DNA of 49,580 bases from Bacteroidales bacterium (GCA_022837485.1 JALHHH010000033.1:1-49580), one strand, 5' to 3'. Counted from the stretch's first letter, positions 1-8,800 are shown. The notes: generated from the letters alone by a model not told the origin. Program-made: numbers and translations.

Positions 1-408
<408 letters not shown>

Positions 409-523
409 AAGTACCAACTCTTTTACATCATCCGCAACTCCAACCAACGAGTCGGTGGATCTTCTTCCCTCATCATGTCAATCTTACTTATAAACAGTAA
501 GATACGAAATACAAAAAGACACA

Positions 524-632
<109 letters not shown>

Positions 633-641
633 TTATAACAC

Positions 642-671
642 AAAGGCTGCCCCCAAAAGGCAGCCTTTTGT
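642..671 (+). terminator. rRNA operon terminator hairpin
   Basis: A perfect 10-bp stem, AAAGGCTGCC and GGCAGCCTTT, with a short C/A-rich loop sits 9 bases after the 5S gene. The U-tract is short (TTTTG). Position and stem strength make it the terminator of the rRNA operon. Confidence 0.85.
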
Positions 672-1118
672 GGTTTTAGCGGATTTTATTCTGCTACAGA
701 ATGGGATTCAGAAAATTCCGATTCTATGGAATTTGCATCGTTCCGGCTGATTTCACCCTTGCTTCCTGGATCATAAATCTAGTTTCTGCTTACATTATTG
801 AATGTTCTGCAAACACTATTGTTTAATCTGCCGACCCTAAACGTTTAATTAAACTGAATTTTTCAGCTCCTCCCTGAATCCCTTGCCATACCCGAATCCA
901 ATTCTTACTTCCAACGTCCTGCCTCCTGCCTCAGCCACAACAGAACACAATTCCCGATTCGTACCTTAATCCCCCTCAATCTCACCCTTGCCTCTCCCCT
1001 TCCCTGTCTTATTCACATCCGGTTAAAAACTCATGAAGCTTTTTCTTTTGTTTATTTGCTACTTTTCTTCATTCTAATGAATATTTTAATACCTTTATAA
1101 AAAATTTCTAAAATAAAA
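672..1118. other. Intergenic gap between rRNA operon and dgkA, G-poor strand
   Basis: No gene is supported here. From about 860 to 1020 the + strand is strikingly G-poor and C-rich. On the - strand, 1004-971 carries four G-runs (3, 4, 3 and 5 G) separated by loops of 2, 8 and 9 bases, a possible G-quadruplex. The last 100 bases before dgkA are AT-rich. No complete TTTG-N19-TAnnTTTG promoter was found there. Confidence 0.5.
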
Positions 1119-1511
1119 ATGATTGGGAATTTTTACACAAAACTCATTTCTGCAATCAAATTTGCCATTCAAGGCTTTCTTACCGGAACCCAGAGCCGGA
1201 ATATGCGGATACACCTTATAATCACCCTGATTACTCTGATTGCTGGCTTATTGCTACGCCTTAGCCTCACCGAATTTCTTATAATCCTCGTTTTTATTGC
1301 TATTGTTATCTCTCTTGAATTGCTTAACTCGGCAATGGAAGAACTTTGCAACCTGGTTGAATCCAGCTACAATCCACACGTTAAAAAGATAAAAGATATG
1401 GCTGCAGCAGCAGTTTTATGGAGTTCTCTGATTGCACTGATCGCCGGAATCGCTATTTTTGCGCCCCGGATTTTTCGTCTATTTCAGGCGGACAAATTCA
1501 TACTTAATTAA
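1119..1511 (+). CDS. dgkA: Diacylglycerol kinase / undecaprenol kinase (DgkA family)
   Basis: A 130-residue integral membrane protein, the usual size for the small DgkA family, which phosphorylates diacylglycerol or undecaprenol in the inner membrane. The family signature is visible at about residues 66-100: E-x-x-NSA-x-E followed by KKIKDMAAAAVL, which matches the consensus E-x-x-NTAxE ... aKDxAAaAV with the active-site Glu/Asn and metal-binding residues. Three hydrophobic segments (about 33-50, 51-70 and 97-120) fit the three-helix topology. Many Gram-positive and Bacteroidota members prefer undecaprenol, so the lipid substrate is open. The next gene starts 15 bases downstream, suggesting co-transcription. 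Confidence 0.9.
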   Translation: MIGNFYTKLISAIKFAIQGFLTGTQSRNMRIHLIITLITLIAGLLLRLSLTEFLIILVFIAIVISLELLNSAMEELCNLVESSYNPHVKKIKDMAAAAVLWSSLIALIAGIAIFAPRIFRLFQADKFILN

Positions 1512-1526
1512 TTGTTGATATCGTTT

Positions 1527-2372
1527 ATGAAATTGATCGCTGACAGCGGCTCAACCAAAACCGACTGGTGTATGATTGACCGGGCCGGAAGTCGAAAAAC
1601 TATTCAGACCGTAGGCATTAACCCTTATCACATGAGTTCGGATGCTATTCGGGACGTACTTGATAAGGAACTTTATCCATACCTGAATCCCTCTTCTATT
1701 AAGCAAGTCCATTTCTACGGTGCTGGCTGCTCTACCAGCAGTAAATGCCGTACAGTCGAAAGTGTTTTGGGGGCATTCTTTACCGATGCAGAGATTGAAG
1801 TGGAACACGACCTGCTCGGTGCCGCAAGAGCCCTTTGCGATCATAAACCAGGTATCGCCTGCATCCTTGGCACCGGTTCAAATTCCTGTTATTTCAACGG
1901 AAAGGTAATTGCCTCCAATGCAGTTTCTCTCGGTTACCTGCTGGGCGATGAAGGAAGTGGCGCATACCTTGGAAAGCAACTGCTTACCGATTATTTTTTG
2001 AAATACCTCCCGGAAGATCTTAGCCTTAAACTGCAGGAAGATAACTATCTAACACTGGAGACTACACTCGATGCCCTATATAACAAGCCCAGACCCAACC
2101 GCTTTCTGGCATCTTTCAGCCTGTTTATACACAAAAACAAAGATCATCCCTATTGCCGGCAACTCCTGGAAAAAAGTTTCGATGACTTTATCCGCATCAG
2201 CGTCAGTCAATACCCGGGGTATAAAAATCTTAATGTAAATTTCCTCGGATCTGTAGCCTATTTCTTTAGGGATGAACTTGAGAAATCAGCTATCAAAGCA
2301 GATATCCGCCCAGGTCTCATACTTCGGTCAGCAATCGACGGACTGGCAAATTATCACACCATGGAAGTATAA
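1527..2372 (+). CDS. BadF/BadG/BcrA/BcrD-type ATPase, N-acetylglucosamine-kinase-like
   Basis: 281 residues of the ASKHA (actin/hexokinase) fold. The start is placed at the ATG that gives MKLIADSGSTKTDW, because this is the standard first beta-hairpin of the family: DSGSTKTDW is the phosphate-1 loop. A TTG five codons upstream is less likely. A second nucleotide-binding loop, LGTGSNSCYF, lies near residue 118, and GDEGSGAYLGKQLL near 150 matches the GDEGSG motif of GlcNAc kinases. Family knowledge points to phosphorylation of an amino sugar such as GlcNAc during cell-wall recycling; the true substrate is not shown by the sequence. It probably shares a transcript with dgkA. Confidence 0.85.
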   Translation: MKLIADSGSTKTDWCMIDRAGSRKTIQTVGINPYHMSSDAIRDVLDKELYPYLNPSSIKQVHFYGAGCSTSSKCRTVESVLGAFFTDAEIEVEHDLLGAARALCDHKPGIACILGTGSNSCYFNGKVIASNAVSLGYLLGDEGSGAYLGKQLLTDYFLKYLPEDLSLKLQEDNYLTLETTLDALYNKPRPNRFLASFSLFIHKNKDHPYCRQLLEKSFDDFIRISVSQYPGYKNLNVNFLGSVAYFFRDELEKSAIKADIRPGLILRSAIDGLANYHTMEV

Positions 2373-2390
2373 AGCCTGTAAACATCTCAG

Positions 2391-2420
2391 CTTCCCTTGC
2401 ATAAGGAAGTTATATTTTTT
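2391..2420 (+). terminator. Probable terminator after the dgkA-kinase pair
   Basis: CTTCCCTT and AAGGAAG form a stem with one bulged C and a 4-base loop, followed by TTATATTTTTT. It lies 19 bases after the kinase stop codon and before the serine hydrolase gene. Confidence 0.6.
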
Positions 2421-2486
2421 GCGAGGTTTTATACCTTAGCAGAATAATCTAACTCTGTCCAATTAATAACTAAAAATGTGTAACGG

Positions 2487-4037
2487 ATGAAAAACGGGAA
2501 ACTTTTTCTTGTCACCCTGACGTTTATCGTACTTGGCACATTATTGTCAAGCGCTCAAAAAAATACCATTGATCCCGATATCAAAAAGCTGGATCGGTAT
2601 TTTTCCAATGCCCGCGTGCAATGGGAAGTACCAGGCATGGCAATCGGAATCATCCGCAATAACCAGGTGGTGCTGCTTAAAGGATATGGAGTTGCAGATG
2701 TGAGAAATGGTAAAAATGTTGACGGTGACACACGCTTTGCCGTTGCTTCCAATACAAAGGCATTTACTGCAACCGCGCTGGGAATGCTCATTGACGAAGG
2801 GCTTCTGAATTGGGACGACAAAGTTACGGATCATTTGCCATGGTTTCGGTTGTACGATCCCTATGTAACATATAATCTCACCATCAGAGATATGCTGTCG
2901 CACCGTAGCGGACTGAAAACCTTCAGCGGCGACCTGATATGGTATGGAAGCAACCATTCCCGGGAGGAAATCGTCCGAAGAGCCGCCTTTCTGAAGCCAC
3001 ATCACGGATTCAGAGAAGTCTACGGATACTCAAACATCCTGTATCTGGCTGCAGGGCTTATCGTAGAACAACTATCCGGTATGAGCTGGGATGATTTTAT
3101 AAAAACCCGGCTTTTCCTTCCTTTGCAGATGACCAATTCCAATACCAGTACTACAGACCTGGATCTGAACGGCAATACGTCAATGCCTCACAACGACACC
3201 GATTCCGGAATTATTGCGATCAACTACCTTAACTGGGACAATATAGCTCCGGCAGGATCCATCAACTCAAGTGCTTCCGACATGCTCAAATGGCTGCAGT
3301 TCCAACTCAGTATGGGAACGGTCAACGGCAATGCACTCATAAAAGAAAGCACCCTCAGGGAAACCTGGGAACAGCAAATAACTTTGAAAGTAAGTGCCTT
3401 CTCCCAAAAAAAATTCCCTTCTACCCATTTCAGAGGTTATGGCCTCGGCTGGTCGCTTATGGATTACAAAGGCAGAAAAGTAATCTCTCACTCAGGTGGA
3501 TACGATGGCTTTATCAGCTATTCCGCATTTATACCCGAAGAAAATCTGGGGTATGTAATTCTGACAAATAAAAATTCCAGCTTATTTGTGCCATTATCCT
3601 ACACGATACTGGATGCTTTTCTGGGAGGAGAACAGAACGATTGGAGTACTAATTATTTCGATCTGATTGAGAAGTCCCGCAAACAGGAGGAGGAACAGAA
3701 GGCAAAAATTGCAGGCGAAAGAGTCAGCGGTACATCGCCTTCGCTTCCGGCAGAAAAATATTGCGGAAAATATACCAGTGAAATTTACGGCTCTGCTTCA
3801 GTTGAATACGTTTCCGGCCAACTGCTGTTGTCGTTTGACAACACTCCCATCTTTCACGGAACGCTGAATCACTGGCATTTCGACACGTATACAATCGTAT
3901 TCCCCTCTGTTTCATCGCTGCCGGAAGGGACTGTTAATTTCAGCATTAACAGGGAAGCAAAAGTCACCGGTATGGTGATCGATGTTCCAAATCCCGATTT
4001 TGATTTTACTGAATTGGATTTTATTAAGGCTCAATAG
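2487..4037 (+). CDS. Secreted serine hydrolase, class C beta-lactamase/PBP family with C-terminal DUF3471-like domain
   Basis: 516 residues. An N-terminal signal peptide (about 1-23, ending LLSSAQ) sends it to the periplasm or cell surface. The penicillin-recognising fold has all three catalytic motifs: S88-x-x-K91 (SNTK), Y181-S-N183 and H335-S-G337. The HxG form rather than KTG is typical of class C-like esterases and D-amino-acid peptidases. A beta-rich C-terminal region (about 405-516) resembles DUF3471, often attached to such enzymes. The reaction is acyl transfer or hydrolysis through Ser88; the substrate (peptide, ester or beta-lactam) cannot be told. Resistance should not be assumed from the fold alone. 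It stands alone and converges with msrB, overlapping its last 14 bases. Confidence 0.88.
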   Translation: MKNGKLFLVTLTFIVLGTLLSSAQKNTIDPDIKKLDRYFSNARVQWEVPGMAIGIIRNNQVVLLKGYGVADVRNGKNVDGDTRFAVASNTKAFTATALGMLIDEGLLNWDDKVTDHLPWFRLYDPYVTYNLTIRDMLSHRSGLKTFSGDLIWYGSNHSREEIVRRAAFLKPHHGFREVYGYSNILYLAAGLIVEQLSGMSWDDFIKTRLFLPLQMTNSNTSTTDLDLNGNTSMPHNDTDSGIIAINYLNWDNIAPAGSINSSASDMLKWLQFQLSMGTVNGNALIKESTLRETWEQQITLKVSAFSQKKFPSTHFRGYGLGWSLMDYKGRKVISHSGGYDGFISYSAFIPEENLGYVILTNKNSSLFVPLSYTILDAFLGGEQNDWSTNYFDLIEKSRKQEEEQKAKIAGERVSGTSPSLPAEKYCGKYTSEIYGSASVEYVSGQLLLSFDNTPIFHGTLNHWHFDTYTIVFPSVSSLPEGTVNFSINREAKVTGMVIDVPNPDFDFTELDFIKAQ

Positions 4038-4599
4038 TTTCCGATATTTTAGCTGAATTCAGCTCTTCCTGGCTTTTAAAAACCAGGGAAGCCGAATTTA
4101 TACAATAACGCAAACCTCCGGGAGGCGGACCATCGTTGAAAACATGCCCGAGATGACCTCCACAGCGGGAACAGACAACCTCCGTACGAATCATGCCATA
4201 GCTCAGGTCTGCATTTTCCGTAATATTCCGGTTTTCGGATGGCTCACTGAAACTGGGCCATCCGCAACCCGCATCGAATTTCGAACCTGATTCAAACAAC
4301 TCGAATCCGCATCCGGCACAGTAATACTTCCCTTTTAAAAAAAACTGATCATACAATCCGGTACCCGGCCGCTCGGTTCCTTTTTCACGTAAAACATAGT
4401 ACTGCTGCGGCGTAAGCAAGCCTTTCCATTCCTGTTCCGTTAAACTGATTTTTTCAGCGCTATTACTCTTTCCTTCTTCCATTGATGAGGTTATTTGAGC
4501 GTTACGACTACAGGATACCAGTGCAATCACCAGAAATGATAAGTAAATAGCAGTACCTGCATGCCTCAAACCGGAATAGTCGGTCACCCGTATTTTCAT
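4024..4599 (-). CDS. msrB: Peptide-methionine (R)-S-oxide reductase, lipoprotein
   Basis: Repairs oxidised methionine (R form). The start is set at the ATG giving MKIRVTDYSGLRH, 191 residues, because this yields a lipoprotein signal with lipobox LVSC near residue 31. The upstream 29-residue extension in this frame runs into the divergent promoter region and is unlikely. The MsrB domain (about 55-180) has the two zinc CxxC pairs (YCAGCG and CSRCGG), the GCGWPSF substrate loop and the catalytic Cys in RYCINSASL. A lipid anchor places the enzyme in the periplasm or outer membrane, a known Bacteroidota variation. It is divergent from the next gene. Confidence 0.9.
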   Translation of the reverse strand: MKIRVTDYSGLRHAGTAIYLSFLVIALVSCSRNAQITSSMEEGKSNSAEKISLTEQEWKGLLTPQQYYVLREKGTERPGTGLYDQFFLKGKYYCAGCGFELFESGSKFDAGCGWPSFSEPSENRNITENADLSYGMIRTEVVCSRCGGHLGHVFNDGPPPGGLRYCINSASLVFKSQEELNSAKISETIEP

Positions 4600-4777
4600 A
4601 TATAAATAACAAATACACAATGCGATTGGTTCATAAAATAAACTCCTCCCGGACAGGCTAATCACAAAATAATACCATTGCATCAATCGCTGATTCTCCT
4701 AACTTTACATAGTGACAGAAACAGGTACCGGAGATCCTTCGATTCCGGCAGAATCATCTGAAAAAAAATGTACAGTT

Positions 4778-5242
4778 ATGAAGCTGAAACACAAATATGC
4801 TGTTATCCCATTCTGTTTAATGCTGTTGCCGGCATGTTTCGTCAAGGATCAGACAAAACAGGATTTCCGCTCAATGGAATGGCTTCTGGGTTCATTCAGC
4901 GACACAACCATGAATTTTCATGAGCACTGGACGGCCGTCGGTGATACCGCATACAGGGGTTCCGGATATAAAAAGCGTGAAAATGATACGGTTTTCATAG
5001 AGACACTTTCCATCCGCAAAGAGGCGGAAGAGTGGTTGTATATAGTGGATACAAAGGACAGGAAGGTTCATTTTAAAATGGATGGTAAACCCGGCGACAG
5101 CCTTTTATTTGTGAATTTATCGAATGAATTTCCCAAAAGAATTGCATATTACAAAAAACCGGAGGGAGTAATTTTTGTCAGGATAGACAATCCGGGTGAA
5201 GAAGGAAGGCAAATGTTGTTTAACTTTATACCAGAAAACTGA
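4778..5242 (+). CDS. DUF6265-like lipoprotein of unknown function
   Basis: 154 residues from the ATG giving MKLKHKYAVIPF. This start places a lipoprotein signal with lipobox LPAC at about residues 15-19; the 22 codons upstream look non-coding. The body (MEWLLGSFSD ... FHEHWTAVGDTAYRGSGY) resembles DUF6265, a lipocalin-like beta-barrel family of unknown function common in Bacteroidota. The gene ends 6 bases before the DUF456 gene, so the two are probably co-transcribed. No enzymatic role can be assigned. Confidence 0.75.
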   Translation: MKLKHKYAVIPFCLMLLPACFVKDQTKQDFRSMEWLLGSFSDTTMNFHEHWTAVGDTAYRGSGYKKRENDTVFIETLSIRKEAEEWLYIVDTKDRKVHFKMDGKPGDSLLFVNLSNEFPKRIAYYKKPEGVIFVRIDNPGEEGRQMLFNFIPEN

Positions 5243-5248
5243 AAGGTT

Positions 5249-5725
5249 ATGGAATGGTTCTGGATTACCCTGGGCGTTGTGTTGACCATAGCAGGAATTG
5301 CAGGTTGCATTGTTCCGCTAATACCCGGTCCGCCCCTCAGTTATGCAGCTCTGGTTATTATTCAATTTGCATTGAATGAACCTTTCACGGGCCGTTTTAT
5401 GGTAATCTGGTTGTTGCTGACAATAGCCGTTACTCTGCTCGATTATTTTGTTCCCATATGGGGAACACGGAAATACGGAGGAAGCCGCTCCGGAATGTGG
5501 GGTGCTACGATCGGACTCATCATCGGAATATTTTTCTTTCCACCCATGGGAATTGTTCTTGGTCCTTTTATTGGGGCTTACGTCGGAGAGCTTATCATAG
5601 GCAAAGATTCTGCTACCGCAATTCGTTCAGGTTTTGGTTCATTCGTCGGATTCGTGGCCGGAACAGTCATGAAACTTGCCGTATCCATGATCATGGCATT
5701 CTATTTTTTTAAGGCGATTATTTGA
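5249..5725 (+). CDS. DUF456 membrane protein
   Basis: 158 residues, almost entirely hydrophobic, with four to five predicted membrane helices and glycine-zipper repeats. The family pattern is clear: CIVPLIPGPPLSYAAL at about 20-35, LLDYFVPIWGTRKYGGSRSG in the middle, and the GPFIGAYVGE segment near 110. DUF456 proteins are small inner-membrane proteins without an established function. The gene starts 6 bases after the preceding lipoprotein gene. Confidence 0.85.
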   Translation: MEWFWITLGVVLTIAGIAGCIVPLIPGPPLSYAALVIIQFALNEPFTGRFMVIWLLLTIAVTLLDYFVPIWGTRKYGGSRSGMWGATIGLIIGIFFFPPMGIVLGPFIGAYVGELIIGKDSATAIRSGFGSFVGFVAGTVMKLAVSMIMAFYFFKAII

Positions 5726-5839
5726 GAATCAAAACACTGCAGCAGCCGGAGAATTGCATGCCGTAAGATATTCCGGCAAATGAGTTGTCCCGCTATGCAG
5801 GAAAGAACACTTCACTCCTTAAATCAACATCATTCAAGT

Positions 5840-6706
5840 ATGAAAAAGCATTCCGGTCCAATGGATTTGATTAAAACCAGCTATTACATCAGAGGGCTGA
5901 TAATTAAAATGCTGGCCTCCGCAGGTTCAGGACATACGGGTGGTTCGCTGGGACTTGCCGATGTATTTACAAGCTTGTATTTCAATACAATAAATCATAA
6001 TCCAGATAATCCCGGAGATCCATTGCGCGACCGGGTAATCTTATCGGCCGGCCATGTGGCTCCTGTCTTGTATGCAACCCTCTCTGCTGCCGGCTATTTC
6101 GATGTATCCGAACTCTTTACACTGAGGAAGTTCGGCTCCAGGCTACAGGGCCATCCCGCCAGGGATAAAAGACTGCCAGGAATCGAAACGTCGTCGGGAT
6201 CCCTTGGACAGGGATTGTCCATCGCGGTAGGAATGGCTCTTGCTGCCAGGCTGAATAACCAGAATTTCAGGATATACAGTATTCACGGAGACGGGGAATT
6301 GCAGGAAGGTCAGATATGGGAAGCAGCAATGTCGGCAGCGCATTACAAACTTTCAGCAATAACTGCAATTGTGGATTGTAACGGATTGCAGATTGATGGT
6401 CCGGTTGATCGTGTGATGAACCTTTCCCCGCTTCGCGATAAATGGGCTTCGTTCGGATGGAATGTTTTGGAATGCGACGGACACAACCATAATGAAATTC
6501 AGGCTTGTTTCAAATTGGCCTCCCAAAACACGGAAGCGCCTTCGGTTGTGCTGGCCCATACGAAAATGGGAAAGGGAGTTTATACCATAGAAAACGATAA
6601 CCGCTGGCACGGAAAAGCCCCGAATCCAGAGGAAGCTACAGAGTTTTTATGTCAGCTGAATGAGAGTTTGAAAATAGAATTATCAAAAAACCAGGAAAAA
6701 TCGTGA
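5840..6706 (+). CDS. Transketolase, N-terminal (thiamine-diphosphate pyrophosphate-binding) subunit
   Basis: About 288 residues from the ATG giving MKKHSGPMDL; an ATG 21 bases further on is also possible, and one 60 bases upstream less so. It carries the TPP-binding half of transketolase: GHTGGSLGLADVF near the start, GSLGQGLSIAVGMALA in the middle, and the metal/diphosphate motif GDGELQEGQIWEAAM followed by IVDCNGLQIDG. The C-terminal half is the next gene, overlapping by 4 bases (GTGA). The two-gene form is common in Bacteroidota, archaea and Clostridia and supplies the non-oxidative pentose phosphate pathway. A related sugar-transferring TPP enzyme cannot be excluded from sequence alone. 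Confidence 0.88.
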   Translation: MKKHSGPMDLIKTSYYIRGLIIKMLASAGSGHTGGSLGLADVFTSLYFNTINHNPDNPGDPLRDRVILSAGHVAPVLYATLSAAGYFDVSELFTLRKFGSRLQGHPARDKRLPGIETSSGSLGQGLSIAVGMALAARLNNQNFRIYSIHGDGELQEGQIWEAAMSAAHYKLSAITAIVDCNGLQIDGPVDRVMNLSPLRDKWASFGWNVLECDGHNHNEIQACFKLASQNTEAPSVVLAHTKMGKGVYTIENDNRWHGKAPNPEEATEFLCQLNESLKIELSKNQEKS

Positions 6707-7668
6707 TATACAGGAATAAGGGAAGCCGGTCGACCAGAGCCGGTTTTGGCGAGGGTCTTCTGGAGTCAGGAATACTGAGCGGGGAGGTAGTTGCTTTGGG
6801 TGCCGATATTACGGCATCAACGGGTGTAAATCTTTTTGCAACGCAATACCCCGGGCGTTTCTTTTCGCTTGGAATAGCTGAGCAAAATGGTGCTGGTGTC
6901 GCAGCCGGACTGGCTCTGGGCGGAAAAATTCCTGTCTTTACAACGTATGCAGTATTCTCGGCCATGCGTACCCTGGATCAGATACGCGTTTCGGTTTGTT
7001 ACAATAACTTGCACGTTGTCATCGGAGGAGCCCATGCCGGAATTTCGGTCGGCCCGGACGGGGCAACTCATCAGGCGCTTGAAGACATAGCCGTTATGCG
7101 TTCCCTTCCGGGGATGAGCGTTTTTTCGCCCTGCGATGCAACTCAGGCACGAATTCTGACCCGTATGGCAATACTGGATTGCTCAGGACCCGTTTACATC
7201 CGTTTTGGAAGGGAAGCCGTTCCCGACTTTACCGGTGAAGAGCTGGAAACTGTACCCGGGAAAGCCCAGATACTCAGGCCCGGCAACCATCTTACTCTCA
7301 TTTCTACCGGTCATATGGTGTGGGAAGCACTCGGAGCGGCTGCCATTCTGGCCAGGAGCGGAATCAATGCCCGTGTCATAAACATCCACACCATCAAACC
7401 CATCGATCGTATGGCGATTATTGAGGCTGCGCAGGAAACCGGCTTTCTCGCAACCATAGAGGAACACCAGGTGGAAGGGGGACTTGGAAGTGCCGTAGCT
7501 GAGATTGTTGTTTCGGAGGTACCGGTGCGAATGGAAATGATCGGAATACCGGGTTGTTTTGGAGAATCGGGTCAACCGGCAGAATTGCTTGGAAAATTCG
7601 GGCTTACCTCTACACAGCTTGCCGTACGGATTGAACGGGCATTCAGAGATCGTGAAAATCAGCCCTGA
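6703..7668 (+). CDS. Transketolase, C-terminal subunit
   Basis: 321 residues beginning at a GTG that overlaps the stop codon of the N-terminal subunit, a sign of translational coupling. Motifs: SLGIAEQNGAGVAAGLAL, with the Glu that activates thiamine diphosphate, VGPDGATHQALEDIAVMR, and a C-terminal transketolase domain ending in a LGGSAVAE-like segment. Together with the upstream gene it makes an alpha2-beta2 transketolase. The 3' end overlaps truA, read from the other strand, by 26 bases. Confidence 0.88.
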   Translation: MIYRNKGSRSTRAGFGEGLLESGILSGEVVALGADITASTGVNLFATQYPGRFFSLGIAEQNGAGVAAGLALGGKIPVFTTYAVFSAMRTLDQIRVSVCYNNLHVVIGGAHAGISVGPDGATHQALEDIAVMRSLPGMSVFSPCDATQARILTRMAILDCSGPVYIRFGREAVPDFTGEELETVPGKAQILRPGNHLTLISTGHMVWEALGAAAILARSGINARVINIHTIKPIDRMAIIEAAQETGFLATIEEHQVEGGLGSAVAEIVVSEVPVRMEMIGIPGCFGESGQPAELLGKFGLTSTQLAVRIERAFRDRENQP

Positions 7669-8419
7669 ATCCTAAGGGATATTCAACATTTTCTAGGAAA
7701 AGACCGTGTGGGGGAACCGATTCGCCGGCGTCCGAACGCGTTCCTCCTTCCAGAATATCACGATACCGGATTAGATCAAGATTCCCTTTGCCTACCTCCA
7801 TCAGTGTACCAACAATCGCTCTTACCATATTTCGAAGAAACCGGTCGGCCTTAACCCGATAAATAATACCCGTTTCCGAAATAACTAATTCCGACTCGAT
7901 TACATTACATTTATTTGTACCGGTTTGCGAGCCCGCCTTGGCAAAACAGGTAAAATCCGAATATTCAGTAACCATAGCTGCGGCTTTCTGCATTGCAGCA
8001 GTTTCAAGAGGACCTTCATAGCGCAAGGAATATTCCTGTACGAACGGATCCTTTATCCGGCTGATAAAGTACTGGTATGTTCTGAATACTGCTGAAAAAC
8101 GAGCATGTATTGTGGGTTGAACGGGAAAAATCCCGTAAACAGCAATTGAGTCGGGAAGTACCCGGTTTAGTCTGTATGTGAGATCCTTTGCCGTTTCGTA
8201 TGAAAGAGGGACTGGTTCATCAAAATGTGCAAAATAGTTTCGTGCATGCACACCCGTATCGGTTCGTCCGGCTCCGGTAACTTTAACCGGGTGACGAAGG
8301 AGCATTGAAAGCGATTTTTCAAGCTCGTATTGAACCGAAGGTTCGGAGGGCTGTACCTGCCAACCATAAAAATCACGGCCATCGTAGGCAAGATGAATGA
8401 AATATCTGAAAGTTCCCAT
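7643..8419 (-). CDS. truA: tRNA pseudouridine(38-40) synthase TruA
   Basis: 258 residues, typical TruA length. It converts uridines 38-40 of the tRNA anticodon arm to pseudouridine. The catalytic motif GAGRTDTGVHA contains the nucleophile Asp54. Further family segments are AYDGRDFYGWQ at the N-terminus and FLRNMVRAIVGTL near residue 195. It converges on the transketolase gene. A TACTTTTG promoter element ends 5 bases before the ATG, so the message may be leaderless or nearly so. Confidence 0.93.
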   Translation of the reverse strand: MGTFRYFIHLAYDGRDFYGWQVQPSEPSVQYELEKSLSMLLRHPVKVTGAGRTDTGVHARNYFAHFDEPVPLSYETAKDLTYRLNRVLPDSIAVYGIFPVQPTIHARFSAVFRTYQYFISRIKDPFVQEYSLRYEGPLETAAMQKAAAMVTEYSDFTCFAKAGSQTGTNKCNVIESELVISETGIIYRVKADRFLRNMVRAIVGTLMEVGKGNLDLIRYRDILEGGTRSDAGESVPPHGLFLENVEYPLGFRADFHDL

Positions 8420-8424
8420 AGGTA

Positions 8425-8432
8425 CAAAAGTA
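8425..8432 (-). promoter_or_regulatory. Candidate -7 element of truA
   Basis: On the - strand TACTTTTG matches the Bacteroidota -7 consensus TAnnTTTG exactly, 5 bases before the truA ATG. No TTTG is present at the expected -33 spacing, so confidence is limited. Confidence 0.4.
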
Positions 8433-8682
8433 CAAAAACGGATTGTTTACCGGAGGAGACTAAGCCGTATTAAGGAATGTCATTTCAGAACTGCAGCAGT
8501 TTAAAGGCAGGTAGTGTGACCGGGTATTGCAATTTCTTTTCAATCCGGCAAACGCACATCGGAAAGAATGAATAAATAATGTCGGTTTAGATAATATAAA
8601 ATCATGCATATAAGAGCCCAATCTCCTTAAATTGATTTAGATTAGTTATAAATAAGCAATTTATACAAAAAAAATCTGGTTA
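8433..8682. other. Upstream part of the truA-hydC1 divergent spacer, no gene
   Basis: No coding region is supported. An imperfect inverted repeat (CCGG-n2-ATTG near 8520 and CAAT-CCGG near 8541) has no U-tract. The rest is AT-rich. The operators and promoter of the hydrogenase operon follow from 8683 onward. Confidence 0.5.
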
Positions 8683-8700
8683 TTGTTAATTGATTAACAA
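8683..8700 (+). promoter_or_regulatory. Rex-type operator 1 of the hydC1B1A1 operon
   Basis: TTGTTAATTGATTAACAA is a perfect 7-4-7 palindrome. It matches the known operator of Rex, the NADH/NAD+-sensing repressor (TTGTTAAnnnnTTAACAA in Clostridia and relatives). It ends 9 bases before the TACTTTTG promoter element, covering the -33 region. The rex gene itself is not in this window. Confidence 0.8.
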
Positions 8701-8709
8701 AAGAATTTT

Positions 8710-8717
8710 TACTTTTG
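8710..8717 (+). promoter_or_regulatory. Candidate -7 element of the hydC1B1A1 operon
   Basis: TACTTTTG matches TAnnTTTG exactly. It lies between the two Rex-like palindromes. No TTTG is present at -33; that region is occupied by operator 1. It predicts a leader of about 75-80 bases before hydC1. Confidence 0.65.
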
Positions 8718-8724
8718 AAATGAA

Positions 8725-8742
8725 TTGTTAATCAATTCACAA
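8725..8742 (+). promoter_or_regulatory. Rex-type operator 2 of the hydC1B1A1 operon
   Basis: TTGTTAATCAATTCACAA has one TTGTTAA half-site and one TTCACAA half-site (reverse of TTGTGAA), both accepted Rex half-sites, around a 4-base spacer. Its centre is 42 bases, four helical turns, from that of operator 1, so two repressor dimers would sit on the same DNA face around the promoter. Confidence 0.75.
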
Positions 8743-8789
8743 GTCACACTCAATTTACCAATTTACTAAAGTTCATTTCTAACTAAAGT

Positions 8790-8795
8790 AGGAGG
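8790..8795 (+). promoter_or_regulatory. Strong Shine-Dalgarno of hydC1
   Basis: AGGAGG, 5 bases before the ATG at 8801. Full Shine-Dalgarno sequences are unusual in Bacteroidota; most genes of this window have none. It fixes the start of hydC1. Confidence 0.8.
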
Positions 8796-8800
8796 ATTTC

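Noticed and set aside
2547..3005. 152-codon frame opposite the serine hydrolase gene
   Set aside because: It is a shadow of a well-supported gene with intact catalytic motifs; the antisense product resembles nothing.
2487..4037. Antibiotic-resistance beta-lactamase
   Set aside because: The HSG third motif and C-terminal extra domain fit the broad esterase/peptidase group; resistance cannot be inferred.
8683..8742. FNR/CRP-type operator instead of Rex
   Set aside because: TTGAT and ATCAA occur, but not in the required TTGAT-N4-ATCAA register, whereas the 7-4-7 Rex form fits both sites.
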